A stretch of DNA of 64,000 nucleotides, taken from contig NZ_AP029612.1 in the NCBI RefSeq assembly GCF_040362915.1, positions 2,232,001-2,296,000 of the forward strand. The letters run 5' to 3'. Source of the DNA: Sediminibacterium sp. KACHI17. Lineage in GTDB: Bacteria; Bacteroidota; Bacteroidia; Chitinophagales; Chitinophagaceae. Below the pieces are notes generated by a model. It had not been told where the DNA came from and ran no database searches. It was given only the letters and a program-made list of their open reading frames with translations. This document shows, piece by piece, positions 9,560 to 18,785 of the stretch; the stretch's first letter is position 1; every line of letters starts with the position of its first letter. Made by a program: the position numbers and the translations under genes.

Positions 9560-10108
9560 CAAATTGTGGAAAACCCTTTTCGGTGCAAGCCAGACAAAGG
9601 CTGAAGGGAATCTCGGATGTCTGATCTATGATTTCTGATTTTTTGATTTTTGATAATCACAATAATTCATCATCCCTATTATTATCCGACATTAGAAATC
9701 AGACATTCTAGATAATTCACATACGCATGTGAAAAACCTCCATTTTGGGTGGAAAACCCCGCATTTTACCTTTTCAAATGTGGAAAGAGCTCGAATAAAT
9801 ACCCCGAAATCTGGGGTTAGACTGCCGACCTCTCAAATTCTTCTCATTTTACCACACGTTAACGCACAGTGGAAGAAAAGTGGATTGTGAAAAATGGTGA
9901 TTGTGTATTCCTATTTCCACAGATGTGACTGAATTACAGCTTTTTCAGCATTAACCGAATCTTATGACGTGGAAAAACCTGTTAATTCCCTGTGGATACA
10001 TCTGTACAGGTTAACTTTGCAGGGTGGGGATAAGTAAGTTATCCCGAAATCCACACCCGTAATAGTAATAGGTCTTTTATATAAATAAGTATTATTAAAT
10101 ATTATTAC
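9560..10108. other. Origin-like divergent spacer with DnaA-box-like sites and AT-rich tract
   Basis: This is the main part of the 632-bp gene-free spacer between divergent ppiD-like and nadA. Sites close to the DnaA box TTWTCCACA or its complement are: TGTGGAAAA 9565-9573 (exact), GGTGGAAAA 9748-9756, TGTGGAAAG 9779-9787, ATTTCCACA 9913-9921, CGTGGAAAA 9968-9976 and TGTGGATAC 9991-9999. GGGATAA 10027-10033 pairs with TTATCCC 10039-10045. An AT-rich stretch made of TATTATTA words (about 10061-10108) abuts nadA. This is the make-up of a bacterial oriC, but dnaA is not in the window and skew was not computed. Confidence 0.45.
9613..9710. repeat. Degenerate inverted repeat of ATTTCTGAT/ATCAGACAT words
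   Basis: ATGTCTGAT (9617-9625) is the reverse complement of ATCAGACAT (9698-9706). Between them are repeated ATTTCTGATTT and TTTGATTTTTGATAA words. It is a low-complexity intergenic palindrome within the origin-like spacer. Confidence 0.5.
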
Positions 10109-10115
10109 CGTGATT

Positions 10116-11123
10116 ATGAACATTTCTGAAGCGAAAGAACAAATTCAACAAAAAGGTTTTCTTGACATAGAAATAGATGCGCGTCTGGATATTTTTGCCG
10201 AGATTGAGCGACTAAAGAAAGAAAAAAATGCCATCGTCCTCGCTCACTATTATCAAGAACCCGATATTCAGGATGTGGCAGATTATATCGGTGATAGTCT
10301 GGGTCTGGCCCAAAAAGCCCGCGAAACAAATGCCGATCTTATTGTTTTTGCCGGCGTACACTTTATGGCCGAAACAGCCAAGATCTTAAATCCAACCAAA
10401 AAAGTACTTCTCCCCGACCTTAAGGCAGGATGTTCATTAGCCGACAGTGCCCCTGCGGGACCATTTAAGGCCTTCAAAGAGAAACACCCGGATCATATCG
10501 TCATCTCTTATATTAACTGTACAGCAGAGATTAAAGCCCTATCTGATATCATTTGTACCAGTAGTAACGCAGAGAAGATCATTGAGAGTGTTCCAAAAGA
10601 TCAACCCATCATATTTGCACCGGACAAAAACCTGGGAGCTTATCTCGCTAAAAAGACCGGTAGAGATATGGTTCTTTGGAATGGCGCTTGTATGGTACAT
10701 GAGATTTTCAGTTTGGAAAAGATCACTAAACTGAAAGTGAGACATCCAAACGCAAAAGTCATCGCTCACCCGGAATGTGAAGAAGCGGTGCTGGCAGTAG
10801 CTGATTATATTGGAAGTACTACACAATTATTGAAATATTCTCAAACAGATAATAATCAGGAATATATTGTTGCTACTGAGACAGGAATTCTACACCAAAT
10901 GCAACAAGCCAGCCCAAATAAAACCTTTATTCCCGCACCTCCGAATAATAATTGTGCTTGCAATGATTGTCCACACATGAAACTTAATACACTCGAAAAA
11001 TTATACCTGTGTATGATGTATGAACAACCAGAGATCATCATGGATGAAACATTGCGTCTCGCGGCTAAAAAACCAATGGATAGAATGCTGGAAATCAGTA
11101 AAGCAGCTGGATTGATCGGGTAG
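10116..11123 (+). CDS. nadA: Quinolinate synthase
   Basis: A 335-aa NadA, which condenses iminoaspartate with dihydroxyacetone phosphate to quinolinate in de novo NAD synthesis. The conserved active-site segments [19 protein letters not shown] and [16 protein letters not shown] are present. The three 4Fe-4S cysteines are visible at about C106 (KAGCSLAD), C192 (NGACMVHE) and C285 (ACNDCPHM). nadB and nadC are not adjacent, so the gene stands alone. ATG 10116 is used in preference to a GTG two codons upstream. The AT-rich end of the origin-like spacer lies directly in front of it. Confidence 0.97.
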   Translation: MNISEAKEQIQQKGFLDIEIDARLDIFAEIERLKKEKNAIVLAHYYQEPDIQDVADYIGDSLGLAQKARETNADLIVFAGVHFMAETAKILNPTKKVLLPDLKAGCSLADSAPAGPFKAFKEKHPDHIVISYINCTAEIKALSDIICTSSNAEKIIESVPKDQPIIFAPDKNLGAYLAKKTGRDMVLWNGACMVHEIFSLEKITKLKVRHPNAKVIAHPECEEAVLAVADYIGSTTQLLKYSQTDNNQEYIVATETGILHQMQQASPNKTFIPAPPNNNCACNDCPHMKLNTLEKLYLCMMYEQPEIIMDETLRLAAKKPMDRMLEISKAAGLIG

Positions 11124-11198
11124 GAAACAGAGACATCGGAAAAAAGAAAACAGAATGATTTCATATTCCTTGTTTCTGTGTTTAACTATCTTTCTGTT

Positions 11199-12029
11199 AT
11201 GAAATTTCCGGAACCAATATTGATCATTGATCGTATTCCACAGTTGGACACTAAATTGATCGAGTTAGTCGAAACACTTTCTCCTGAAGACTGGAAAAAA
11301 CAAACCATTGCACCCAGGTGGAAAGTAGAAGATGTGATATTGCATTTATTGGATGGAAATATCAGAATACTCTCTATTCAAAGAGATGGATATTTTGGTG
11401 TGCCGCCGAAAAATATCCATAGTTATCAAGACTTATTGAATTACCTGAATGAATTAAATGCAGATTGGATCACTGCAGCAAAAAGAATGAGTCCAAAATT
11501 AGTATTGGATCTATTGAAACAGACCAGTGTATCAGTGGCTGATTATTTACAAACGATAGATCCTTTTTCACAAGCTTTATTTTCTGTTGCTTGGGCGGGA
11601 GAAGAGGAGTCTGCGAATTGGTTTCATTGGGCTAGAGAGTATACAGAGAAATGGCACCATCAACAACAGATCCGACTTGCGGTGGGGAAAGAAAAAGAAT
11701 TGTATAGTCGCGCATTCTATTATCCGCATTTAAATACATCGATGCGGGCATTACCCCATCATTATAAAAATTTTCCCGGAACAAAAGGAGAGGTATTATC
11801 ATTTCAGATCACAGGTGAAGGTGGTGGTATCTGGCATTTATTCTTTGATGGACAACAATGGTTACAAGTAGAAGATATAGCTGTGACAGAAAACCTGATT
11901 ACTATCGATGGAGAAATTGCGTGGCGACTTTTCACGAAAGGAATTAGTAGAGAAGAAACAAGAATAAGTGTACAAGGAAACAAGATGGCGGGAGAACATT
12001 TGTTATCGATGTTAGCGGTGATGGCGTAG
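11199..12029 (+). CDS. DinB-superfamily / maleylpyruvate isomerase N-terminal-like protein
   Basis: A 276-aa soluble protein. The N-terminal helical bundle (LIELVETLSPEDWKKQT, KVEDVILHLLDGNIRIL) with later WFHWAREYTEKWHHQQQIR fits the mycothiol-dependent maleylpyruvate isomerase / DinB-like metal-binding fold, where histidines from two helices bind a metal. The C-terminal part (FQITGEGGGIWHLFFDGQQW, AWRLFTKGIS) resembles the small sterol-carrier-like domain found in such proteins. Reaction and thiol cofactor are unknown. Bacteroidota are not known for mycothiol, so bacillithiol or no thiol is more plausible (inference). The start is set at ATG 11199 (MKFPEPIL). Confidence 0.7.
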   Translation: MKFPEPILIIDRIPQLDTKLIELVETLSPEDWKKQTIAPRWKVEDVILHLLDGNIRILSIQRDGYFGVPPKNIHSYQDLLNYLNELNADWITAAKRMSPKLVLDLLKQTSVSVADYLQTIDPFSQALFSVAWAGEEESANWFHWAREYTEKWHHQQQIRLAVGKEKELYSRAFYYPHLNTSMRALPHHYKNFPGTKGEVLSFQITGEGGGIWHLFFDGQQWLQVEDIAVTENLITIDGEIAWRLFTKGISREETRISVQGNKMAGEHLLSMLAVMA

Positions 12030-12078
12030 GGAAAGAAGAACAGAGGATATGCTTATATTTATGCATCAATAGTTACAC

Positions 12079-13965
12079 ATGAAAAAAATTTTCTTCGCAG
12101 CCTTATTTATTTCATCTTTTTCTTTTGCACAACAAACACAGAAGCCACCCTTACATGGAAAAAACTGGATGGCCATTACCGGTAAACCATTAGCCGCCAC
12201 TGCAGGATCGATGATCTTTCAAAAAGGAGGAAATGCAGTAGATGCATCCTGCGCAATGCTTGCTGCTACTTGTACCATGTGGGATGTATTAAGTTGGGGA
12301 GGTGAAACACAGGCGTTGATCTATAATCCTAAAACGAAAAAAGTGATCGCCATCAATGCGATGGGCGTAGCACCAACCGGAGCAACACCCGAATTTTTCA
12401 AAAGCAAGGGGATGAATTTTCCACCGCAATACGGTCCATTAGCCGCCACCACTCCCGGAACACCAGGCGGAATTTGTTATATGCTTGCAGAATATGGTAC
12501 CATGAGTTTAAAAGAAGTATTGGCACCGGCGATGGACCTGGCAGCAGGCTATCCGATTGAAGCACAAACAGCGAATAGTATCGAAAGAGGAAAAGACCAG
12601 ATCAAACAATGGCCATATAGTAAGCAAGTGTTTCTGACACATCCCGGAGAAAAAAGAGAAGCACCCGAAGCAGGAGAAATATTTGTACAAAAAGATCTGT
12701 TGAATACACTGACCAAGATGGTGGAAGCCGAGCAGAATGCATTGAATGCGGGCAAGAGCAGAAAAGAAGCGATTTATGCTGCATACGATCGTTTTTATAA
12801 AGGAGATATCGCAGACGAATTTGTAAGAGGAGCGCAGGAGCAAGGCGGACTCATCACCAAAGCGGATCTTGCAAATTGGAAACCGATAGAAGAAGAGCCC
12901 TTACAAACCAATTATAAAGGAATAGATGTTTACAAATTAAAACAGTGGACGCAAGGTCCGATGTTACTGCAAGCATTGAACATACTGGAGAATTTTGATC
13001 TGAAAAGTATGGGGTATAATTCAGCACGATATATACACACCATCTATCAGGCGATGAACCTAAGCTTTGCGGATAGAGATTTTTATTATGGTGATTCTTA
13101 TTTCCCGCCGGAAGAGCCCATGAAAGGGTTGTTAAGCAAGGCCTATGCAAAACAAAGAGCAGCGCAGATTCGCATGGACAGAAACGATGCGAATGCGGGC
13201 CCGGGAGATCCGTATCCGTTTGAAGGAAAGACCAATCCATACATCAGCTTATTGAAAAGCAGGGGATATGATGTAAAAGATACGAGTAACAAAAGAGGCT
13301 TTGCTCCTACACACGATCAACGACAAACGGCGATGCTTACAGATGCAGCATACAAAGAAGCATTATGGTTAGGAACCACTTCGGTAGAAGCGGCGGATAA
13401 AGAAGGATGGGTTGTTTCTATTACACCCAGTGGAGGATGGTTGCCCGCATGCATTGCAGGAAGAACGGGTGTGGGTATGAGTCAACGCATGCAGAGCTTT
13501 GTGTTGGACTCCACCATTAATCCATTCAACGTGGTAGCGCCTGGTAAAAGACCACGTGTAACACTGACACCATCGATGGCATTAAAAGATGGAAAACCCT
13601 GGTTGTCATTTGCGGTACAAGGAGGAGATACACAAGATCAAAACCTGTTGCAATTTTTACTGAACATGGTAGAATTCGGAATGACCGTACAAGAAGCAAG
13701 TGAAGCAGCGAATATTAATACCAATCAATTGTGGTTATCTCTTGGAGGAAATAAAACATCAGATCGCGCACCACGTGCGGGAAATCTTTTACTACACAGT
13801 AATACACCGGATTGGGTAAGAAAAGAATTGCGTAGTATGGGCTACACACTCAGTTTCGAAGACCGAACCAGCGGTCCTATCAATGCGATTTGGTTCGATT
13901 GGAAACATGGCAGTTTCTGGGGAGGCAGCAGCAATCATGGGGAGGATTATGGGATTGGTTGGTAG
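12079..13965 (+). CDS. ggt: Gamma-glutamyltransferase, secreted
   Basis: A 628-aa Ntn-hydrolase precursor with a signal peptide (MKKIFFAALFISSFSFAQ). The large-subunit core GGNAVDASCAMLAATC and PLAATTPGTPGG is typical. The autoprocessing site appears to be the pair in LGTTSVEAADKEGWVVS, with Thr433 the likely new N-terminal nucleophile. The usual TTHxSVVD reads TTSVEAAD here, so the His after the two threonines is absent. GRTGVGMSQRM and PRVTLTPSMALKDGKPWL are in the expected places, and QGGDTQDQNLLQFL matches the small-subunit glycine loop region. It should cleave gamma-glutamyl bonds of glutathione or related compounds in the periplasm. Cleavage efficiency is uncertain because of the altered motif. 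Confidence 0.88.
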   Translation: MKKIFFAALFISSFSFAQQTQKPPLHGKNWMAITGKPLAATAGSMIFQKGGNAVDASCAMLAATCTMWDVLSWGGETQALIYNPKTKKVIAINAMGVAPTGATPEFFKSKGMNFPPQYGPLAATTPGTPGGICYMLAEYGTMSLKEVLAPAMDLAAGYPIEAQTANSIERGKDQIKQWPYSKQVFLTHPGEKREAPEAGEIFVQKDLLNTLTKMVEAEQNALNAGKSRKEAIYAAYDRFYKGDIADEFVRGAQEQGGLITKADLANWKPIEEEPLQTNYKGIDVYKLKQWTQGPMLLQALNILENFDLKSMGYNSARYIHTIYQAMNLSFADRDFYYGDSYFPPEEPMKGLLSKAYAKQRAAQIRMDRNDANAGPGDPYPFEGKTNPYISLLKSRGYDVKDTSNKRGFAPTHDQRQTAMLTDAAYKEALWLGTTSVEAADKEGWVVSITPSGGWLPACIAGRTGVGMSQRMQSFVLDSTINPFNVVAPGKRPRVTLTPSMALKDGKPWLSFAVQGGDTQDQNLLQFLLNMVEFGMTVQEASEAANINTNQLWLSLGGNKTSDRAPRAGNLLLHSNTPDWVRKELRSMGYTLSFEDRTSGPINAIWFDWKHGSFWGGSSNHGEDYGIGW

Positions 13966-13969
13966 CATA

Positions 13970-13993
13970 AGTTTCTGTGCCCTCAGTGGCAAT
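13970..13993. repeat. Intergenic repeat, CAGTGGCAAT family, copy 3 (half element)
   Basis: GTTTCTGTGCCCTCAGTGGC followed by AAT matches one arm of the hairpins at 5835 and 56762. The second arm is missing, so this is a degenerate or half copy. Confidence 0.55.
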
Positions 13994-14007
13994 AAATAAA
14001 TAAAGAG

Positions 14008-14042
14008 AAAGCGGAAGATGTTTTATCATCCTCCGCTTTTTT
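14008..14042 (+). terminator. Intrinsic terminator after ggt
   Basis: AAAGCGGAAGATG (14008-14020) pairs with CATCCTCCGCTTT (14027-14039), with one mismatch, followed by further T residues. Confidence 0.85.
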
Positions 14043-14070
14043 AATAAATTCATACAACCAACCAATAAGC

Positions 14071-15369
14071 ATGAATACTGTCAACACCCAATGGAATTTT
14101 ACGCAAAAATTCCTCTTCCGTTTTTTCTTTATCTATTTCATGATCTCCATCGCACCATGGACATGGCTGGAGAACATTCCATATGTAGCAGAAGCAACCG
14201 TTCCCTGGTATTGGCTGCAAGATCAGATCGTTCAAATTGCCAATCGATCAATTTTCAAAGTGTACAAAGAGTTGGTACCACTCAATGGAAGCGGAGACAC
14301 ATCATGGGCATGGACACATCTTTGGTTCTTCACCTTATTTTCTCTCATTGTAGCCGCAATCTGGTCTGCCGTAGACAGAAACAAGCCTGCATATCCAAGA
14401 TGGAATTATTTATTGGTAACTGTGGTTCGTTATAATGTAGCGATGGTTTCATTTGGTTATGGTATCATCAAACTATTTGCATTGCAAATGTGGTTTCCTT
14501 CTTTGAGTCAACTCGCAACCCCTCTCGGAGAATACTTACCCATGCGATTTTCGTGGATGTTCATTGGCTATTCGGCCCCCTATCAAATATTTTCCGGCGC
14601 GGCAGAAGTGTTGGCGGGATTGCTTTTATTCAATCGCAAAACAGCAACATTGGGTGCGTTGGTTGCATTGGCGGTTTTTACCAATGTTATGGCCATGAAC
14701 CTGAGCTATGATATACCGGTGAAATTATTCTCAACACATCTCGTACTCATGTCGCTGTTTTTGGTGTTGCAGGAATACAAAAGAATACTCTCCTTTTTTG
14801 TTTTCAATCAAACCACCGCAGCGGGAACCTTGTATGAGATCACTCTCACAAAAAAATGGCAACGCATTACTCGATATGTGCTAAAGGGTTTGTTTGTGAT
14901 CTGCATCATTATTTTTCCATTTTACAATAGTTATGAACGCTATGTAGATGCAAAAAAAATGAGTGATCAGGATCCGATACGATCAGGTATTTATGATGTG
15001 GCAGATTTTGTGATCAATAAAGACACCATTCCGGCCATTGTAGGCGATTCTACACGATGGACCCACTTTATTTTACAACCGGGTACAACAGGCAGTTTGA
15101 TCAGCTCAGATACTGTATTCCGAAAAGCATATGGACGATCTTATTTTGGATATTTTGTAGATAGTACCAAACAACAGATCGAATTCAGGTGGGCCGGTAA
15201 ACAAACAGATAGCTTGTTTACGCTCAAGTATACTATTCCGGATAGCAGCACGATCTTGTTACGCGGTCCGGTGAAAGGAGACACGCTTTTTGTAAGACTT
15301 AAAAGAACCAACAAACAATATCGGTTAGCAGAGAAACAATTCCATTGGTTAAGTGAATACAATCGCTAA
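14071..15369 (+). CDS. Polytopic membrane protein, DoxX-like, with C-terminal soluble domain
   Basis: A 432-aa protein with hydrophobic helices near residues 13-35, 88-108, 125-145, 165-190, 192-215, 218-240 and 270-290. A C-terminal extramembrane part of about 140 residues follows, rich in strands (IVGDSTRWTHFILQPG, KQQIEFRWAGKQTDSLFTLK). SFGYGIIKLFALQMWFP and GAAEVLAGLLLFNRKTATLGA resemble the DoxX-like four-helix repeat, which suggests a membrane oxidoreductase-type or quinone-linked family. I cannot assign a reaction. It has its own terminator-separated upstream boundary and no obvious operon partner. Confidence 0.6.
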   Translation: MNTVNTQWNFTQKFLFRFFFIYFMISIAPWTWLENIPYVAEATVPWYWLQDQIVQIANRSIFKVYKELVPLNGSGDTSWAWTHLWFFTLFSLIVAAIWSAVDRNKPAYPRWNYLLVTVVRYNVAMVSFGYGIIKLFALQMWFPSLSQLATPLGEYLPMRFSWMFIGYSAPYQIFSGAAEVLAGLLLFNRKTATLGALVALAVFTNVMAMNLSYDIPVKLFSTHLVLMSLFLVLQEYKRILSFFVFNQTTAAGTLYEITLTKKWQRITRYVLKGLFVICIIIFPFYNSYERYVDAKKMSDQDPIRSGIYDVADFVINKDTIPAIVGDSTRWTHFILQPGTTGSLISSDTVFRKAYGRSYFGYFVDSTKQQIEFRWAGKQTDSLFTLKYTIPDSSTILLRGPVKGDTLFVRLKRTNKQYRLAEKQFHWLSEYNR

Positions 15370-15447
15370 AAAAACGACTGAACATTGTGAGCCGCTGTTA
15401 CTTTTTGCTACAGCGCTTCACGGAGTTTTTTATTTACATTGCATCGT

Positions 15448-16299
15448 ATGAAACACATCATTTTAATAACAACGCTTTTGCTTTCTCTTTCGCTGTATGC
15501 TCAGAAAAAGCAGCCATATATCATCTATGATGCCAAGGGTAAAAAAGTGAGCTATGAAAAAATGGTGAAGCGGTTGACCGAGAAAGATGTGTTGCTTTTT
15601 GGCGAATACCACAACAACGCCATCGCACACTGGTTGCAGCTGGAAGTGACCAAGGATCTTAAAGAAAAAAGAGCGTTGGTGTTGGGAGCAGAAATGTTTG
15701 AACAAGATAATCAGGAGGCGCTTGATCTATACCTTGCCGGAACGATCAAACAAAAGCAGTTGGATTCAATGGCAAGACTTTGGAAAAACTATCCAACAGA
15801 TTATGCGCCGCTGGTGAATTTTGCAAAAGAAAATAAGATCGCTTTTGCGGCCACGAATGTGCCGAGAAGATATGCATCGATGGTGTCGCGCGGAGGATTT
15901 ACGGTACTGGATACTATATCGGCAAAAGAAAAAACATGGATGGCCCCACTCCCCATTGCTTATGACGCCGAATTACCGGGCTATAAAAAAATGATCGAAA
16001 TGATGGGAGGACACGGAGGAGAAAACCTGCCCAAGGCACAGGCATTAAAGGATGCTACGATGGCGCATTTTATATTGAAATACCTTCGTCAGGGCAGCAT
16101 GTTGATCCATTATAACGGAGCCTATCATTCTGACTATTATGATGGTATTAATTGGTATTTGAAAAGACAAAATCCCGGCCTAAAAATTGGAACCATCAGT
16201 ACGGTATCACAAAAGAATATCCACCAACTAGAAAAAGAACACTTGGGCAAAGCCGATTTTATCATTTGTGTGGATGAGGATATGACGAACACGTATTAG
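15448..16299 (+). CDS. ChaN-like (DUF399) exported protein
   Basis: A 283-aa protein with a signal peptide (MKHIILITTLLLSLSLYAQ). The body matches ChaN-family folds: VLLFGEYHNNAIAHWLQLEV near the N-terminus, GAEMFEQDNQEALDLYLAG, YAPLVNFAKENKIAFAATNVPRR and the late HYNGAYHSDYYDGINWYL. ChaN of Campylobacter binds haem and is linked to iron uptake. The conserved GExH and HxxxxH residues are visible, but haem binding is inference. The mature N-terminus is QKKQ and no lipobox cysteine is seen, so it is probably periplasmic rather than lipidated. ATG 15448 is chosen over a TTG three codons upstream. Confidence 0.82.
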   Translation: MKHIILITTLLLSLSLYAQKKQPYIIYDAKGKKVSYEKMVKRLTEKDVLLFGEYHNNAIAHWLQLEVTKDLKEKRALVLGAEMFEQDNQEALDLYLAGTIKQKQLDSMARLWKNYPTDYAPLVNFAKENKIAFAATNVPRRYASMVSRGGFTVLDTISAKEKTWMAPLPIAYDAELPGYKKMIEMMGGHGGENLPKAQALKDATMAHFILKYLRQGSMLIHYNGAYHSDYYDGINWYLKRQNPGLKIGTISTVSQKNIHQLEKEHLGKADFIICVDEDMTNTY

Positions 16300-16602
16300 A
16301 CTTAAGCCGCAAGCGATCAGCGCGCAATTGTGTTTACCCAGTCTGCATTGATTACAAGGGTCATAGACATCAGCGGCGCATTAACAACACCCAGGCCACA
16401 TTGTTGATTGCGTTCAGCACACTGTCAGAAAAATGCGTATAAATACGCTAGAACAGTAAGGTCTGAAACCCCTACTTTTATTGCCTCACAAGGAATAAAA
16501 AGGACAAACTAAATGAATTAGCTAAATTTTACTAAAAAAATTAGTTTATTTCAAAAAAAGCATTACTTTTACAGTCCCATTTATCTCAAAAAACAAATAA
16601 CC
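16300..16602 (+). promoter_or_regulatory. recA upstream region with a weak promoter-like site
   Basis: A 303-bp spacer without a coding region. TACTTTTA at 16564-16571 resembles the Bacteroidota -7 element TAnnTTTG with the final G replaced. About 20 bases upstream, ACTAAAAAAATTAGT (16531-16545) is an inverted repeat with a poly-A centre that could be an operator. The first part (16300-16440) shows only degenerate words. Confidence 0.4.
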
Positions 16603-17613
16603 ATGAGTAACGCAGAAAAATTAAAAGCGCTGAAGCTGACGATCGACAAGATCGACAAGGATTTTGGAAAAGGAAGTGTGATGATGATGAACGAACGCAC
16701 ACAGGATGCGATGGAAGTGATCTCTACCGGTTCTATCGGTTTAGATACAGCGCTAGGCGTTGGTGGATTACCAAAGGGAAGGATCATTGAAATATATGGA
16801 CCGGAATCATCCGGAAAAACAACGGTTGCCATTCATGTGATCGCCGAGGCACAGAAAAAGGGAGGTATGTGTGCTATCATTGATGCGGAACATGCATTTG
16901 ATAGCAGCTATGCACAAAAGCTGGGTGTTGATGTCGACAATCTTTTGATCTCTCAACCCGATTATGGTGAGCAAGCATTAGAGATTGCTGATCGTCTGAT
17001 TCTCTCCGGAGCATTGGATGTAGTTGTGATCGACTCTGTAGCAGCACTGGTTCCTAAAGGAGAACTTGAAGGCGAAATGGGCGACAGCAAAATGGGTCTG
17101 CAGGCTCGTTTAATGAGCCAGGCGCTGAGAAAATTAACAGCAACCATTAATAAAACAAATACAGTCTGCATTTTCATCAACCAGCTGCGTGAAAAGATCG
17201 GCGTGATGTTCGGTAACCCCGAAACCACAACCGGTGGTAATGCATTGAAATTCTATGCATCGGTACGTCTTGATATTCGTAGAATGACACAGATCAAAGA
17301 TGGTGATGAAGCTGTAGGAAACAGAGTAAAAGTAAAAGTGGTAAAAAATAAAGTAGCACCTCCATTCCGTGCCGCGGAATTCGACATCATCTTTGGTGGC
17401 GGAATCAGCAAAATGGGTGAGATCATCGATATGGGTGTAGAACTTGGAATCGTTCAGAAAAGCGGAAGCTGGTTCAGCTATGAGAGCAATAAATTGGGTC
17501 AGGGTCGCGACGCAGTGAAAACACTCCTGCAAGACAACCCCGAACTCGCAAATGAAATTGAAGCAAAGATCAGGGCCAAAGTGGCAGAAGCCAGGGCCAC
17601 GACGGAAGCATAA
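16603..17613 (+). CDS. recA: Recombinase A
   Basis: A 336-aa RecA, the ATP-dependent strand-exchange protein and SOS co-protease. It shows the Walker A motif GPESSGKTT at residues 66-74, Walker B region [12 protein letters not shown], the L1 loop [21 protein letters not shown]2 region [18 protein letters not shown] and [13 protein letters not shown]. No intein or unusual tail is present. Transcription is monocistronic: it has a long upstream spacer and a strong terminator 30 bases past the stop. Small inverted repeats of TTAG/CTAA flank the gene on both sides. Confidence 0.99.
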   Translation: MSNAEKLKALKLTIDKIDKDFGKGSVMMMNERTQDAMEVISTGSIGLDTALGVGGLPKGRIIEIYGPESSGKTTVAIHVIAEAQKKGGMCAIIDAEHAFDSSYAQKLGVDVDNLLISQPDYGEQALEIADRLILSGALDVVVIDSVAALVPKGELEGEMGDSKMGLQARLMSQALRKLTATINKTNTVCIFINQLREKIGVMFGNPETTTGGNALKFYASVRLDIRRMTQIKDGDEAVGNRVKVKVVKNKVAPPFRAAEFDIIFGGGISKMGEIIDMGVELGIVQKSGSWFSYESNKLGQGRDAVKTLLQDNPELANEIEAKIRAKVAEARATTEA

Positions 17614-17642
17614 ATCTGTTTTTTGAGATGGGTTAGTAAATG

Positions 17643-17670
17643 AGCCGCTTTTGAAAAAAAGCGGCTTTTG
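17643..17670 (+). terminator. Intrinsic terminator of recA
   Basis: AGCCGCTTTT (17643-17652) pairs with AAAAGCGGCT (17657-17666), followed by TTTGTTT. Confidence 0.9.
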
Positions 17671-17676
17671 TTTATC

Positions 17677-17700
17677 TATACCCCTATTTTTAGGGGTATA
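17677..17700. repeat. Perfect 10-bp hairpin just past the recA terminator
   Basis: TATACCCCTA (17677-17686) and TAGGGGTATA (17691-17700) pair exactly around a TTTT loop. No T-run follows on the plus strand. It may be a second terminator, a processing hairpin or a protein site. The related inverted repeat AATTAG-A7-CTAATT lies at 17709-17727. Confidence 0.6.
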
Positions 17701-17798
17701 CTGTTTCAAATTAGAAAAAAACTAATTATTTGTTGATTCTATGCTGATTTTCAAGCTTCATAATAGAACATGAACGTACTTTATAGAAAATTCATTCT

Positions 17799-18734
17799 TT
17801 GTTGTATTTCCTGATCAAACTGCCAATACGACTAGCGCTACACATTTTTTGTGTAAACAAAGAAATCATTCACCCCCAATATTTTCAGGAAAAAGGCCCC
17901 TTGCTGCTGGTGGCCAATCACCCCAACTCTTTCCTCGATGCCATTATCATAGCAGCCCATTTTAAGCACCCGATTCATTTTCTTGCCCGTGGTGATGCTT
18001 TTCGAAAACCATGGCACAATACCCTGCTTCGACTTTTGCATATGATACCGATTTACAGAATCAGCGAGGGTAGAGAAAACCTGCACAAAAATGAAGATGC
18101 ATTTAAAAGATCCGCAGAACTATTACAGCAAAATCAGATCGTATTGATTTTTATAGAAGGCATCTGTTTGAACAAACATCAATTACAACCTTTTAAAAAA
18201 GGAGCTGCGAGAATCGCCTTAGCATTACTAAAAGAACAACGCCCACTGAATATTATGCCAATTACAATTGCATACAACAGCTTTCTTTCTTTCGGTAAAA
18301 ACATTCGCATTCATCTGGCTGCACCCATTTCGGCAGAACAATTATTACCGTATGAGGATGATGCTAAAAACTTTCAATATTTCAATGAAAGAATGTATGA
18401 ACAACTATCCGGTATGATACACGTTCCCGAAGCCTTTCGGCATCAACAACGAATACTACTTGCGCTTCCTGCCATCATTGGATTCTTTTTGCATATACCG
18501 ATCTACACGCTTATAAAAAAACAAATCTATCGGCGAACAAAAGGAACCGTTTTTTTTGATTCAGTGATGTTTGGTGTCTTATTGATTTTATATCCCCTGT
18601 ATCTGATTTTATTAATCGTACTCTTGTCGTTATTCCACCTACCTTTTTCGATCATAGGTCCGGTCATTTTATTGCACCCTTTTTTAGCCTGGTGTGCAGT
18701 TCAATATAAAATAACACGAAACAACAACGTGTAA
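17799..18734 (+). CDS. PlsC-type 1-acylglycerol-3-phosphate acyltransferase family protein (TTG start)
   Basis: A 311-aa membrane-associated acyltransferase. The catalytic histidine box is NHPNSFLD (H-x5-D, the variant seen in many Bacteroidota members), with IFIEGICLNKHQLQPFKKGAA as the FPEG-like acceptor-binding block. Two C-terminal hydrophobic helices are visible (IIGFFLHIPIYTL, FGVLLILYPLYLILLIVLL). It probably acylates lyso-phospholipids at the inner membrane, with acceptor unknown. No ATG exists in frame between the upstream stop (17784) and well inside the domain. TTG 17799 or the adjacent TTG 17802 is therefore the best start. Confidence 0.85.
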   Translation: MLYFLIKLPIRLALHIFCVNKEIIHPQYFQEKGPLLLVANHPNSFLDAIIIAAHFKHPIHFLARGDAFRKPWHNTLLRLLHMIPIYRISEGRENLHKNEDAFKRSAELLQQNQIVLIFIEGICLNKHQLQPFKKGAARIALALLKEQRPLNIMPITIAYNSFLSFGKNIRIHLAAPISAEQLLPYEDDAKNFQYFNERMYEQLSGMIHVPEAFRHQQRILLALPAIIGFFLHIPIYTLIKKQIYRRTKGTVFFDSVMFGVLLILYPLYLILLIVLLSLFHLPFSIIGPVILLHPFLAWCAVQYKITRNNNV

Positions 18735-18785
18735 ACCACTAAAAATCGGTTACCTTAATGTGTTAAAACGTATCAAGAAGAAAAG

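Noticed and set aside
9484-9660. Longer N-terminus for the PpiD-like protein
   Set aside because: The residues have no similarity to the family, and the membrane anchor begins at 9483.
17770-17814. ATG frame upstream of the PlsC-like gene
   Set aside because: It is in another frame and stops after 14 residues. A frameshift is possible but not needed, as TTG 17799 gives the right N-terminus.
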